NCBI GenBank assembly: GCA_022821805.1
Contig: JAJECX010000038.1
Coordinates: 62,001-126,000, forward strand
Source: Anaerolineae bacterium
GTDB taxonomy: Bacteria > Chloroflexota > Anaerolineae > Aggregatilineales > Phototrophicaceae
Length of the DNA: 64,000 nt
Reading direction: 5' to 3'
In this document: in pieces, positions 8,582 to 17,193 of the stretch
Layout of the letters: every line of letters starts with the position of its first letter
Position numbering within the stretch: the first letter of the stretch is position 1
Position numbers and translations under genes: made by a program
The notes under the pieces: model-generated
What the model was told of the DNA's origin: nothing
Seen by the model: the letters and a program-made list of their open reading frames with translations, nothing else
Databases searched by the model: none

Positions 8582-9523
8582 GTGATTCCCCTCGACGAGA
8601 TTCAGGCGGCAGTGGATCGCATCGCTGATTCGGCGCTGCGGACGCCGCTTTTGCGCTTGCCGGTGGATGACGCGGGCGCCGAGATTTACCTCAAACTGGA
8701 AAACTTGCAGCCGATTGGCTCCTTCAAGCTGCGCGGCGCGGGCAATGCCATGGCGCGCGCTGGACGGGAAGCGCTGGCAAAGGGCGTCTACACCGCGAGC
8801 GCGGGCAATATGGCGCAGGGCGTCGCCTGGAATGCCCGCCGGTTGAGCCTGCCATGCAGTGTGGTCGTCCCCGATCATGCGCCGACGACCAAGTTGGCGG
8901 CGATCGAGCGTTTGGGCGGGCGCGTCATCAAGGTTTCTTTCGAGCGCTGGTGGGATGTGATCGTCACCGGCGAGTTCGAGGGGCTGAACGGGTACTTCAT
9001 CCATCCGGTGACTGACCCCGATGTGATGGCGGGCAATGGCACGATTGGACTGGAGATTCTGGAAGACCTGCCGGATGTGGATGCAGTGGTGATTCCGTAC
9101 GGCGGCGGCGGGCTAAGCTGCGGCATCGCTTCGGCGCTGCGGGTTTTGAAGCCGGATGCGCGCCTGTACGCGGTCGAGGTGGAGACGGCGGCGCCACTGG
9201 CGGCTTCGCTGCGGGCGGGGGCGCCGGTCGAGGTCGCGTATACGCCCAGCTTCGTTGATGGCATCGGCGGGAAGAGCGTGCTGCCGGCGATGTGGCGCCT
9301 GGCGCGCGAGTTGCTTGATGGCTCGCTGGTGGTTTCGCTGGACGAGGCGCGGACGGCGATACGGCTGCTGGCGGAGCGCGGGCGGGTCATCGCTGAGGGC
9401 GCAGGCGCGGCGTCGGTTGCGGCGGCGCTGGCTGGCATGGCCGGCGGCGGGAAGGTCGTCTGCGTGGTCTCGGGCGGGAATATTGATAGCGATGCGCTCG
9501 CGGGGATTTTATCCGGCGAATAG
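8582..9523 (+). CDS. PLP-dependent threonine/serine dehydratase-family enzyme
   Basis: 313 residues, fold-type II PLP enzyme. The Schiff-base lysine is Lys49 in GSFKLRG; the phosphate-binding loop GGGGLSCG is near 175; SGGNID near 298 closes the active site as in threonine dehydratases and serine racemases. It lacks the regulatory ACT domain, like catabolic or racemase-type members. A GTG start immediately follows the stop of the upstream enolase-superfamily gene (no gap), implying translational coupling. Alternatives within the family are threonine deaminase, serine dehydratase, threo-3-hydroxyaspartate dehydratase or racemase. Confidence 0.88.
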   Translation: MIPLDEIQAAVDRIADSALRTPLLRLPVDDAGAEIYLKLENLQPIGSFKLRGAGNAMARAGREALAKGVYTASAGNMAQGVAWNARRLSLPCSVVVPDHAPTTKLAAIERLGGRVIKVSFERWWDVIVTGEFEGLNGYFIHPVTDPDVMAGNGTIGLEILEDLPDVDAVVIPYGGGGLSCGIASALRVLKPDARLYAVEVETAAPLAASLRAGAPVEVAYTPSFVDGIGGKSVLPAMWRLARELLDGSLVVSLDEARTAIRLLAERGRVIAEGAGAASVAAALAGMAGGGKVVCVVSGGNIDSDALAGILSGE

Positions 9524-9533
9524 GGCAGGCAAC

Positions 9534-9566
9534 GGGCGAGTCACCGCCTCGCCCCTACGGTTTGTG
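9534..9566. repeat. Palindromic intergenic repeat, family A
   Basis: GGGCGAG at 9534-9540 pairs with CTCGCCC at 9548-9554, then CTACGGTTTGTG. It lies between the converging PLP-enzyme and Wzz-type genes and could act as a shared transcription stop. Confidence 0.75.
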
Positions 9567-9614
9567 TTTCAGCGGGCGGCAAGATAGATCGCCCCGACAG
9601 TTTCCATCGGCGCG

Positions 9615-10268
9615 TTAATCACTGGGCGGGACGGAGGCGAGGACGGGCAAACCGTCGATGGCTTCGAGGTCTTCGCGGCGGCGGACGATGGCGCTTTCGA
9701 GGTATTCCAGCGCGAAGACGATGACGCCGCCGACGAAGAAGCCGGCGATGAAGCCGACCAGCGTGTTGATGCGCAGGTTGGGGCGGGCGAGGACGGTGAC
9801 CGGGCGGTCTTGCAGGCGGGCGACGATGCGGTCTTCGCGGCGCCCTTTCTGATTTTCATCATTGCGATAGATGACAAGCAGCTCGGCCCAGGCGGCGGCG
9901 ACGCTTTCGGCTTGGGCCGGGTTTTTGTGCTCGGCGTCAATCTGGATGATGAGGCTGTCGAGATCGGGCGCGATGCGGACATCGGCGCGCAGCTGCTCGG
10001 GCGTCATGTCCATTTGCAGGCGGTCGATGACTTCGGCGGCGCGCAGGGAGCTGTTTAGGTAGGCGACGTGGCTGTTGAGGGTTTGCTTGGCTGCCTGGGT
10101 CAAGCCGAAGTCGCTGCGGCTGGGCACGATAAGCACCTTCTGGGTGGCGCGGTAGACCGGGTCCATGCTGCGGCTGAAGAGGTAGGCGGCGGCGGCGGCG
10201 ATGATGGCGAGCAGGAACATGATCCAGCCGCGGCGGATGAGGATGCTGGCGTAGTCGATGAGGTTCAT
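9615..10268 (-). CDS. Wzz/chain-length-determinant family membrane protein
   Basis: 217 residues with a hydrophobic helix near each end (about 17-33 and 170-192) and a soluble extracytoplasmic domain between them, the layout of Wzz (PF02706) polysaccharide co-polymerases. The N-terminus MNLIDYASILIRRGW matches the family's pre-TM signature. There is no C-terminal tyrosine kinase domain, and the protein is shorter than enterobacterial Wzz (about 325). These proteins help set polysaccharide length at the membrane. No other exopolysaccharide genes lie beside it. Confidence 0.8.
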   Translation of the reverse strand: MNLIDYASILIRRGWIMFLLAIIAAAAAYLFSRSMDPVYRATQKVLIVPSRSDFGLTQAAKQTLNSHVAYLNSSLRAAEVIDRLQMDMTPEQLRADVRIAPDLDSLIIQIDAEHKNPAQAESVAAAWAELLVIYRNDENQKGRREDRIVARLQDRPVTVLARPNLRINTLVGFIAGFFVGGVIVFALEYLESAIVRRREDLEAIDGLPVLASVPPSD

Positions 10269-10344
10269 GGGGTGATTTTACCATAGGAGTGTTTCATTTT
10301 TACCACCGAGTGCGGCGAGGGTATTGAGGGCGCCGAGATGTCTA

Positions 10345-10404
10345 TTGGACGTCCAATTGGACGCGGAATATTTTTTTGTCTAATAACGCCGGTTCTTATT
10401 AGAC
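10345..10404. other. Two adjacent inverted repeats in the 10269-10704 gap
   Basis: The 436-base gap between two minus-strand genes has no credible gene. It holds a perfect 12-base palindrome TTGGACGTCCAA (10345-10356) and, after a T-run, a hairpin with a perfect 9-base stem GTCTAATAA / TTATTAGAC (10378-10404, 9-base loop). They lie 77-136 bases upstream of the Wzz-type start and could be an operator or leader structure for it. Confidence 0.6.
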
Positions 10405-10502
10405 GCGGCGTGATGTGGCGGGATGAAATACAGGCGGTCATGTGATGAGGGTAGCGGGGATTGGCGGGGAAGGGGTGAGTGGATGGTCGCGGGTTTTTTG
10501 GA

Positions 10503-10573
10503 TTCACCACAGAGGAAGGGAGGGCGCAGAGGGCGCGGAGGGTTTTTCTTGAACTACAGAGTGCGCAGAGGCG
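10503..10573. repeat. CACAGAG-type intergenic repeat, family B
   Basis: TTCACCACAGAGGAAG, then GGGCGCAGAGGGCGCGGAGG and, after a short T-rich stretch, GAACTACAGAGTGCGCAGAG. Purine-rich imperfect repeat of the kind seen at 6275, 20106, 20876 and 29271. Confidence 0.75.
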
Positions 10574-10704
10574 GTTGCTGGCGAGTGGATCGTTGCCGTG
10601 AATGCGACGCTTGGGGGCGCGTGACTGTTGGCTTTCTTCTATATCTTTGGCCGCATGCGATTACACGTGCATTGAAATTTTAACCTCAAGGCCGAACATC
10701 GAAA

Positions 10705-11859
10705 TTAATCAAGTATAGGATGTCCCATGTCCTTTCGTATTTGATTGACTTTACAGAGCGTCGCTTCAAATTTTTCATGAGTTGGATGAGTGAACCGATG
10801 CAGAGCTTCAGGTGTCATTCCTTCGGTAAACTGTGTTCCATCTGGCAGGATAGCTTTATCCAGCTTGGCAGCAATCGATTCCGAACCGTAGATTATTAGG
10901 TTAGCAGCTGTTTTGTAGTTCTCTTCATTACTAGATATTGAACCTTTTAGATCGCTCCTGATTGTTTCTTGTTCGGACAATTGACTCTTCAGTCGCAGTA
11001 TATCTGCCTGGAGAGTAGCAGTTAGATCGTCCTCGGATCCGTGACGATCAGCGGACTTTTGCTCTAGCTCCTCCCATTCTGCTATCAGTTGTTTCTGCTC
11101 CGCAATTGTCACCTCAATCTCTTGTTTCAATTCCTTCTGAGTTTCCAACTGAGTCGCCAATTCCTGCATTGCGGCTTCTAATCTCTGAACAGAGCCGCCA
11201 AGAATCTCTGTCGTCAGCCTTGTGAGCTGTGGCAAAACGCTAGAAGCCTCTACTTCTCCTCCATCAATCTGTGCCTCCGCGAGATACGCTCCAAATAGCT
11301 TACATTTGCGTAAATCTGCGTTGCCGAGCGTCGCACCACGCAAGTCTGCATTTGTAAGATTTGCACTGTGAAGGTTTGCAGAATTCAAAACTGCTTGATT
11401 CAAGTTTGAGCCGCGTAAATCCGCTTCCTGTAATTCTGCACCAGCCAGATATGCCTTCTTCAGTAAACCACCTTGGCCCGCAAGCCATTTGTTAACCCGT
11501 AAGGTAAAGATTGCACGTTTCGCAATCACATTCTCGCCCATGGTTATCTCTTGCAGTAGACGCCTCTTCTCGTTCTCGATCTCGCGCATTCTGTATAGAC
11601 GGTCAACGACGAGAACCGTGACGCAAGTGCTTGCCCACACACCAACCATCTCGGTTACAAGGTTCATTTGAAAGTCTATGCCGCTGTACTCATTTGTACC
11701 AAAGTAATTTGCAATGACCATGCCGACGGCCACAACTGTACCAATGATGGCTGACAAGACCGCCAGCTTTAGGAACCAAACAAGGCGAGCAACAGTTCTC
11801 ACTACAAATAGCACTACGGATTCTATCCGATCCATTCTAGACAGCCCGCTACTTTGCAC
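10705..11859 (-). CDS. Membrane-anchored pentapeptide-repeat protein with coiled coil
   Basis: 384 residues. Two hydrophobic helices (about 30-52 and 68-90) lead into a pentapeptide-repeat block at about 130-195, with the A(D/N)LxX pattern in ELQEADLRGSN, LHSANLTNADLRG and LGNADLRKC. A long coiled coil follows (about 215-310; ELATQLETQKELKQ, AEQKQLIAEWEELEQK). A C-terminal globular tail ends GHPILD. Function unknown: the repeat block forms a right-handed beta-helix, usually for protein contacts. The longest start is GTG at 11857-11859; an ATG at 11833-11835 is equally plausible, and neither has a clear ribosome site. AT-rich accessory gene with no operon partner. Confidence 0.8.
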   Translation of the reverse strand: MQSSGLSRMDRIESVVLFVVRTVARLVWFLKLAVLSAIIGTVVAVGMVIANYFGTNEYSGIDFQMNLVTEMVGVWASTCVTVLVVDRLYRMREIENEKRRLLQEITMGENVIAKRAIFTLRVNKWLAGQGGLLKKAYLAGAELQEADLRGSNLNQAVLNSANLHSANLTNADLRGATLGNADLRKCKLFGAYLAEAQIDGGEVEASSVLPQLTRLTTEILGGSVQRLEAAMQELATQLETQKELKQEIEVTIAEQKQLIAEWEELEQKSADRHGSEDDLTATLQADILRLKSQLSEQETIRSDLKGSISSNEENYKTAANLIIYGSESIAAKLDKAILPDGTQFTEGMTPEALHRFTHPTHEKFEATLCKVNQIRKDMGHPILD

Positions 11860-11923
11860 TAAGGAATATCATAATGCAACTGTAATCGAACAGTAAAGTG
11901 ACCTGTCTTCATAACCGCTCAGA

Positions 11924-12698
11924 TCACCCACCCTCAACCACGCGCACCTCATCCTCGCTCAGCCCATACAGCCGATACACCAACTCATAAATCTCGCGGT
12001 AAGTCGCCGCAATCCGGGCGGAAAGGCAGAGCCTCCAATTCCTCCACAATGTCGACCGTCCGCAGGCTCACCGCGATGACGCGCTCGATCAGGTGGACAA
12101 TATATTTTTCGTCGTCACTGTAGCCATTGGGATCGTGCGTGATGCCGCTGCGCTTGTCGGTCTTGACTCGGTATTGGTCGATGACCCATTCCAGCGCCGA
12201 GCGGTTGCCGAGCCGATAGGCGAAAGCGCGTTCCGGGATGCCGGTCGCGAGTAATCTGTCGTTGTAACGCAGTCTGTCAAAAACTTTGTATTCGCCACCC
12301 GGCGCGTCGGATTTATTGCCCGGGCGCATTTTGACGACTTTGTAATCAATCGGCGTTCTCAATGTCTCCCAATTCAAATTGAATCGTTCAGTTTGCTCGT
12401 AATTCAAATGCAAACCAGCCAGTTCCGCGCCTGCGTTGCTAAATCGCCGGAAATCGGGCGCGAACGGGATTCTTGGCAGTTCGCGTTTGAGGTCGGCGGC
12501 GTAGCGTTGACGGTAGCCAGGATGATGCAGCAGGGCGTAGACATAATAGAAGATCTCCCATTTGCTGATGCTGTCATCGGCGTAATGTGTTTGGAATTGC
12601 GCAAGCGCCCAGTTGGTGATGTTCTCGCGGCGGTTGCTGCCGTCTTCGTCGTATGTGTAGAAGGGGAAGCATTGGTGAGCCGCCTTGTGGCATAACAT
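11924..12698 (-). pseudogene. C-terminal fragment of the type ISP/IIG R-M enzyme, in two shifted frames
   Basis: This continues the protein encoded at 12574-15117 after a frameshift. The frame ending at 11985 reads HQCFPFYTYDEDG, then NITNWALAQFQTHY and IFYYVYALLHHPGYR, the typical C-terminal region of type ISP methylase-nucleases. A second shift near 12000 is suggested: a third frame reads YREIYELVYRLYGLSEDEV and stops at 11924-11926, resembling the tail common to many type IIG methylases. Rejoined, the enzyme would be about 1060-1080 residues. Either the gene is decaying or the assembly has two indels. Expression of this part alone is unlikely; no ribosome site is evident at its ATG. Confidence 0.75.
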
Positions 12699-15117
12699 CA
12701 GAAATATGATTTACCATTAGAGCGTATTGGGTCCAGTCTGACCCGACCTTATACCATATCATGCGATTTTCAGTTTCGGCCTTCGCAATAGGGAAATATG
12801 TAAATATCCCATACGCTTCTCTATTCAGAACCGGATCAATAAACAAACACTTCTTAGTAAATGGGCGGTACATGCTCTTTCGAATTTTATCGCGCTGATA
12901 TTCGAGATAAGTACCACGCTTCAGAGCCTGCTTGAGATCTCGGCTCCACTTTATCTTTTCATAATCAACAAAGTCATCTATTTCAGGCTTTGATGACTGC
13001 TGATGATAGGAAAAAACATGGAAATTGTAGTCCTCGACAAATTGTCTCATTCTTGTGCCTAGTGGGTCGACTTTGTAATCATACACCCAGTAGTCGCGTG
13101 TGGTTGCTAAAGCGCGGCTATATGTCTTGAAAATAGTTTTCGCTTGGTCCGGCTTGGTACTCCTAGCTTCCTTGCTACCAATAGAGAGATATTGAGAAAA
13201 CTCGTCTTCGGTCTCGGAAACGAGCCAGGTATGCTTGCGATTGGGGTTCAGCCGCTGCCAGTCGACAGTATGAAGGCGCATCTCGCTGAGGTAATCCAGT
13301 TTATCTTTTTTGTCGCCTGTCTCGTCGACGCGGCGATAGAACAATTGGCTGTCACTGTATTCGTTGGAGCGGAGCGCTACCGTGACGCCCACCCCGACGC
13401 GGATATCGAAGACGTTGCTGATGCCGCGGCCCGGGCGATTCTTGCGCAGGTTGCCGCCCAAATCGAGATGATAGACGCGCTGAAAATCACCCAGAAAATG
13501 CCGGCGGAAACCGTCAAATGCGTAGGCGTCAACAAAGCTGTTGTTGCTGACATAACAGACGATGCCATCGCGCCTGTCCAGCCGGTCCACCGCCCAACGA
13601 AAGAACTTGACGTAGGCATCACTGAGCGCATTCTTATTGGTGGCCTTTGAATCTTTGGCGTAGGTCTCTCGAATCCGCTTGTCGATGACATCGTATTTGC
13701 GATTCTTGTTGTTGTCGTTTTCGTTGAGCTGGCCGACGTTGTAAGGCGGGTTGCCGATGATGACGTTGATTTTGGCTTCCCGCTGCGCCTCGACGCGCTG
13801 GCTGTTGGCTTCGCTGAGCGTGGCGGAAGGCTCTTGCCGCGCCGCTGTAAGATCGAGGGTATCGACGAAGCATAATCCCGGAAACGGATCTGTCTTGCCG
13901 GTCAGCTGCCAATATTGATGCTCAATGTTGAGCGAGGCGATGTAATAGGGCATGAGCATGACTTCGTTGGCGAAGAGGCGCGATTGGTAAAAGTCGTCAA
14001 GCGCCAGCGGATTGCGCTCGAAAGCCCGCCGCAAGAGGTTGACGACGAAATTGCCGGTGCCAGTGGCGGGGTCGATCAGGATGACGTCCTCATCGCCCAG
14101 CTTTTTGCCAAATTCGACATGCAGCGCGTCTTCGACGGCGGCGCACATGAAGTCAACGATGGGCTGGGGCGTATAGACGATGCCATGGGTGTCGGCGACC
14201 TTGACGCTGTAGCCTTGAAAGAAGCGCTCGTAAACCATATTGATGAAGTCTTGCTTGGCGCGGAAATCGGCTTGCCGGTCGGCGACGTCTTCAACCGCTT
14301 TGTAAAAGCCATCCAGCCCGCCGAGAAAATCCTTGCGGTCAAAATGCTGGCTGGTCAGGGCGTCAATGACATTTTCGATTTCGCGCGCAATGACGTTGCG
14401 GCGGGTGAACCGCTCGATATTGAAGACGCGGCGGATAATGCGCTCGGTCATCAGATGCTGGATCAACATCTCGTCTATGGCGTCTCGGCTGATATTGGGA
14501 TTGATAGATGTTTGGCAGAGTTTCATGAACTGCGCAAACTGCTGGATGAAACTTGGGTTGTTCTCGCGGGCGTCGGCGATCCGCGCTTTGAGCCGCTCCG
14601 CGATTTGCGGGATTTCCTCTTTGTAGCTTTCGATGGCTTGCTCAAAATTGCTGAAGACAGGCAGGTCGTAGTTGAGGAAAAGCGTGAGCAAACGCGCGAA
14701 CTCGTTCTTCACGTTTATCGACGTGCGTTTTTCCTCTTGCCCATTTTGGTAGAGTACGGCGGTTTCCGTGTCTTCAAAAATGATATTGCTAAGCGGGTAA
14801 CCGTCGGCGATTTTCTTGCGGATTGCCGCATCAAGGTCATCATGGATGTCTTTGGCTTCCCAGTAGGCGCGGGAGAGGCGCATTTGGTCGCGCAATACGC
14901 CGTCCACGCGGATGGAGCGGCTGCCGTCGGGACTTTCTATGCTGACTTCTTCGACGAGCGTCCAGCCCCTTTTCTTTGCCAGGTCGCTAAGCAGGGTCGC
15001 GAAGGCGCGCCGCGTTCCGCCTTCGTGGCGGACTTGCTGTTTCTCATGCAGTTCATCCAGGAGTTTGTAGTAGTTCTTGATAGATTTATCGTTGGCATTG
15101 ATTTGTATTTTTGCCAT
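12574..15117 (-). CDS. Type ISP/IIG restriction-modification enzyme, frameshifted before its C-terminus
   Basis: Single-chain nuclease plus N6-adenine methyltransferase, 847 residues in this frame. The N-terminal nuclease shows Asp72 (IRVDGVL) and Glu87-x-Lys89 (YWEAKD). A helical spacer with RRVFNIERFTRRNVIA (about 240-260) precedes the methylase: motif I DPATGTGNF near 345, NPPYN (motif IV) near 455. A target-recognition region occupies about 600-805. The authentic sequence ends near SDVM; the remaining residues are out of frame. The start at 15115-15117 (MAKIQINAND) has AAGAGG 8 bases upstream; the longer open frame only reads through a repeat. The recognition region is AT-rich (38 percent GC over 12781-12840) while both flanks are near 57-60 percent, so it may have been swapped in. 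Confidence 0.85.
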   Translation of the reverse strand: MAKIQINANDKSIKNYYKLLDELHEKQQVRHEGGTRRAFATLLSDLAKKRGWTLVEEVSIESPDGSRSIRVDGVLRDQMRLSRAYWEAKDIHDDLDAAIRKKIADGYPLSNIIFEDTETAVLYQNGQEEKRTSINVKNEFARLLTLFLNYDLPVFSNFEQAIESYKEEIPQIAERLKARIADARENNPSFIQQFAQFMKLCQTSINPNISRDAIDEMLIQHLMTERIIRRVFNIERFTRRNVIAREIENVIDALTSQHFDRKDFLGGLDGFYKAVEDVADRQADFRAKQDFINMVYERFFQGYSVKVADTHGIVYTPQPIVDFMCAAVEDALHVEFGKKLGDEDVILIDPATGTGNFVVNLLRRAFERNPLALDDFYQSRLFANEVMLMPYYIASLNIEHQYWQLTGKTDPFPGLCFVDTLDLTAARQEPSATLSEANSQRVEAQREAKINVIIGNPPYNVGQLNENDNNKNRKYDVIDKRIRETYAKDSKATNKNALSDAYVKFFRWAVDRLDRRDGIVCYVSNNSFVDAYAFDGFRRHFLGDFQRVYHLDLGGNLRKNRPGRGISNVFDIRVGVGVTVALRSNEYSDSQLFYRRVDETGDKKDKLDYLSEMRLHTVDWQRLNPNRKHTWLVSETEDEFSQYLSIGSKEARSTKPDQAKTIFKTYSRALATTRDYWVYDYKVDPLGTRMRQFVEDYNFHVFSYHQQSSKPEIDDFVDYEKIKWSRDLKQALKRGTYLEYQRDKIRKSMYRPFTKKCLFIDPVLNREAYGIFTYFPIAKAETENRMIWYKVGSDWTQYALMVNHISDVMPQGGSPMLPLLHIRRRRQQPPREHHQLGACAIPNTLRR

Positions 15118-15138
15118 GTTGGCGCCTCTTGCTGGCGG

Positions 15139-15230
15139 CACCCCCCCATCCCCCGGCCCCTTACCCCACAAGGAGGGAAGGGGAGCAAGAGGCACATCGG
15201 CACTGTCGCGCGGGTGTCTGCCGGCAAGCT
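15139..15230. repeat. C-rich intergenic repeat, family C
   Basis: Begins CACCCCCCCATCCCCCGG, then CCCCTTACCCCACAAGG, and ends in CACTGTCGCGCGGGTGTC. The C-rich start is shared with 28120-28140 and the end with 28250-28272. It lies just upstream of the ISP/IIG start codon. Confidence 0.65.
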
Positions 15231-15233
15231 TGG

Positions 15234-16202
15234 TTACCCCTCCATGTCAATCACGATCTTGACCGCGCCTTCGTCCTGGATGCGGTGGAGCTCGTAAGCC
15301 TCCATGACATCTTCGAATTTGAAAGTATGCGTGATCATGCGCGAGACATCGACCGTGCCATCGCTGATCCACTGCAGCGCCTGGCGCGTGCTGGCGTGGT
15401 TGGGCTCTTGGATGGTGCCGACATTGGAGCGGGCGGTGAGCGACTTCCAGAAGTACTCGAAGATGGGGAAGTCCATCGTCTCGAAACGGGGCACGCCGAA
15501 GTAGAGGATGAAGCCGTTTTCGCGCACGATTTCGATGGCGAGGCGGATCGATTCGTCTTCGCCGGCCGCTTCGATGACGACATCGGGCAGTTTTCCGCCG
15601 TTGAGGTCGCGCAGGGCGTCGGCGGTGGCGATGTCGGCGTTGTGCAGCGTGTCGGTGGCGCCGTAGGTTTTGCTGAAGGCGAGGCGGTAGGCTTTGAGGT
15701 CGATGGCGATGATTTTGGCGGCGCCGCGCTGTTGGAGGGCGAAGTTGAACCAGAGGCCCGCTGAGCCTTGGCCGATGACGGCGGCGGTCTTGCCGCGCAG
15801 GTCGGGCAGGGATTTGGCGGCGTAGAGCACCGTGCCAAATTGCTGCGCCTGGACGGCGTGCTCAAGCGGCGTGCCGGGCGCGAAGGGAAGCAGGCGGTCG
15901 ATGGGCGCGCGGTAGTATTCCTGCATGGCGCGGTGATCGGGCGCGAGGCAGAGCACCACATCGCCCGGCTTGACGTTGCCGTTTTCGGGGTCGATGGCTT
16001 CGACCATGCCGACCATTTCGTGACCGGTTTCGCCGATCGGCGAGGGATAGCGGTCATCGGGCAAATAATGGATATGGCGGACATCGCTGCCGCAAAGGGC
16101 AAGGCGCAACGTCTTGACGATGGCGCTGCCCGGCTGCAGCTTTGGCTTGGGCGCATCAACGAAGGCGCACTGACCGCGGGCGATAATCTGAACGGCTTTC
16201 AT
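15234..16202 (-). CDS. Zinc-type medium-chain alcohol/polyol dehydrogenase-family protein
   Basis: 322 residues. GroES-like N-terminal domain with the catalytic-zinc cysteine in LCGSD (Cys37) and GHEMVG (His near 62), then a Rossmann domain with VIGQGSAGLWF near 145. The four-cysteine structural-zinc lobe is absent, as in some sorbitol/threonine dehydrogenase relatives. The ATG at 16200-16202 has GGAGAA 8 bases upstream and gives MKAVQIIARG; the open frame upstream is not homologous. It likely oxidises an alcohol or sugar with NAD(P); substrate unknown. No metabolic neighbours support a pathway. Confidence 0.85.
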   Translation of the reverse strand: MKAVQIIARGQCAFVDAPKPKLQPGSAIVKTLRLALCGSDVRHIHYLPDDRYPSPIGETGHEMVGMVEAIDPENGNVKPGDVVLCLAPDHRAMQEYYRAPIDRLLPFAPGTPLEHAVQAQQFGTVLYAAKSLPDLRGKTAAVIGQGSAGLWFNFALQQRGAAKIIAIDLKAYRLAFSKTYGATDTLHNADIATADALRDLNGGKLPDVVIEAAGEDESIRLAIEIVRENGFILYFGVPRFETMDFPIFEYFWKSLTARSNVGTIQEPNHASTRQALQWISDGTVDVSRMITHTFKFEDVMEAYELHRIQDEGAVKIVIDMEG

Positions 16203-16409
16203 CGGCTCGGTTCTCCGGCTGGCAATTGGCAAACTGGCGAGGAGTATAGCAGTTTGGCGGGGATTGGTCATGCTGCTGTTGGTTTATTGCGGCGGGCGGC
16301 GCTGGGCGATATTTCGCTGAGTTCTGGCTGGCGGGGTAGGAAGAAGGGTTGTTAATCTATATGTTACTTCTGAATTTGCGACTTCAACATGGAAATGTGC
16401 AGCAACGAA

Positions 16410-17003
16410 TTATTGATTGCTTTCCAGATCTTCAGTTGATTCGCTGCTAGCTTCAAGCCGGCGCGCCCTTTGAGTGACAGATTCGCCAGAGGAGGCTGGC
16501 AACTCAAGCTGTTTTTTGGCTGCAATTATGTCAAGCTCGTGGTTGTCCTTTCTGATCTGGATTTCTAGCTCACGCTCCTTCCTAGACAACTGGCTCTCGA
16601 CGATTCCTCTGATAAAGTCAGTAATCGCAGGCAACGCATAAGTGATTGCCAGGGCGACAAGCACAATCGACTCGGGATACGAAGTTAGTATTAGCGCAAT
16701 AGCAGTTATGCTCGCAATTGCAACTATAGTCGCCGCCCCCAGCGAACTGTAGCGGAACTTAATTGTGGAGTCTTGTTCTTTTTCCGCCATCGAAAAAAGA
16801 CGATCAGCGCTTCCGGGGTAGATCTCTTCGTAGCGCGCGAATTCTTCCGCTGGCGGGATTGGCCCCCTGTAGTGACTGACCTGTGTTACAGTTCGAGAGA
16901 TTTTGAGGTCTTGATGTTCGTCGTCAGCTTTCGCAGGTTGGTTCTCGGCGTCTTGATTTCGGTCCTCAGGACTCGGATTTGGCTTTTCGTACGATGTGGG
17001 CAT
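16410..17003 (-). CDS. DUF2335 family predicted membrane protein
   Basis: 197 residues. A polar acidic N-terminus (about 1-45) is followed by the DUF2335 signature HYRGPIPPAEEFARYEEI, then GSADRLFSMAEKEQ, two close hydrophobic helices (about 90-135) and a charged helical tail with RKERELEIQIRK. DUF2335 proteins are small inner-membrane proteins of unknown function, often on mobile or accessory DNA. ATG at 17001-17003 has AGGCGG 9 bases upstream; an ATG 18 bases earlier is possible. It overlaps the end of the small gene upstream by 38 bases, suggesting translational coupling. Confidence 0.78.
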   Translation of the reverse strand: MPTSYEKPNPSPEDRNQDAENQPAKADDEHQDLKISRTVTQVSHYRGPIPPAEEFARYEEIYPGSADRLFSMAEKEQDSTIKFRYSSLGAATIVAIASITAIALILTSYPESIVLVALAITYALPAITDFIRGIVESQLSRKERELEIQIRKDNHELDIIAAKKQLELPASSGESVTQRARRLEASSESTEDLESNQ

Positions 17004-17193
17004 TTGCGGTTTCCGCCTCAATGTCTTGAATTGCGATGTTCATATACTTGCCAACGAAGGTCCACGACCGTTCTACATCAGACCGCCCGTATCGACTTGG
17101 ATATCGTTCCCGACCGTACATCGACGGCAAACCCACCACACCCGTCACACCATCAAGGATTGCTTCGGCACGCAGTTTCAATTTGTCTCTCAT
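16966..17193 (-). CDS. Small hypothetical protein coupled to the DUF2335 gene
   Basis: 75 residues, MRDKLKLRAEAIL onward, with a Gly/Arg/Tyr-rich centre (MYGRERYPSRYGR) and a helical end (GKYMNIAIQDIEAETANA). I recognise no family. The ATG at 17191-17193 is chosen because GGGAG lies 8 bases upstream; an in-frame ATG at 17224-17226 lacks a ribosome site. It overlaps the DUF2335 start in another frame, the arrangement of a coupled pair. Basic, soluble, AT-rich like its partner. Confidence 0.55.
   Translation of the reverse strand: MRDKLKLRAEAILDGVTGVVGLPSMYGRERYPSRYGRSDVERSWTFVGKYMNIAIQDIEAETANAHIVRKAKSES

Noticed and set aside
7331-9004. Long minus-strand open frame continuous with the nucleotidyltransferase gene
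   Set aside because: It is antisense to the enolase-superfamily and PLP-enzyme genes, and its product is Arg/His/Gln-rich with no domain; only the part from 7330 downward is a real protein.
13915-15297. 460-codon plus-strand open frame
   Set aside because: Antisense of the ISP/IIG nuclease-methylase, whose motifs are in the other strand; it also crosses a repeat.
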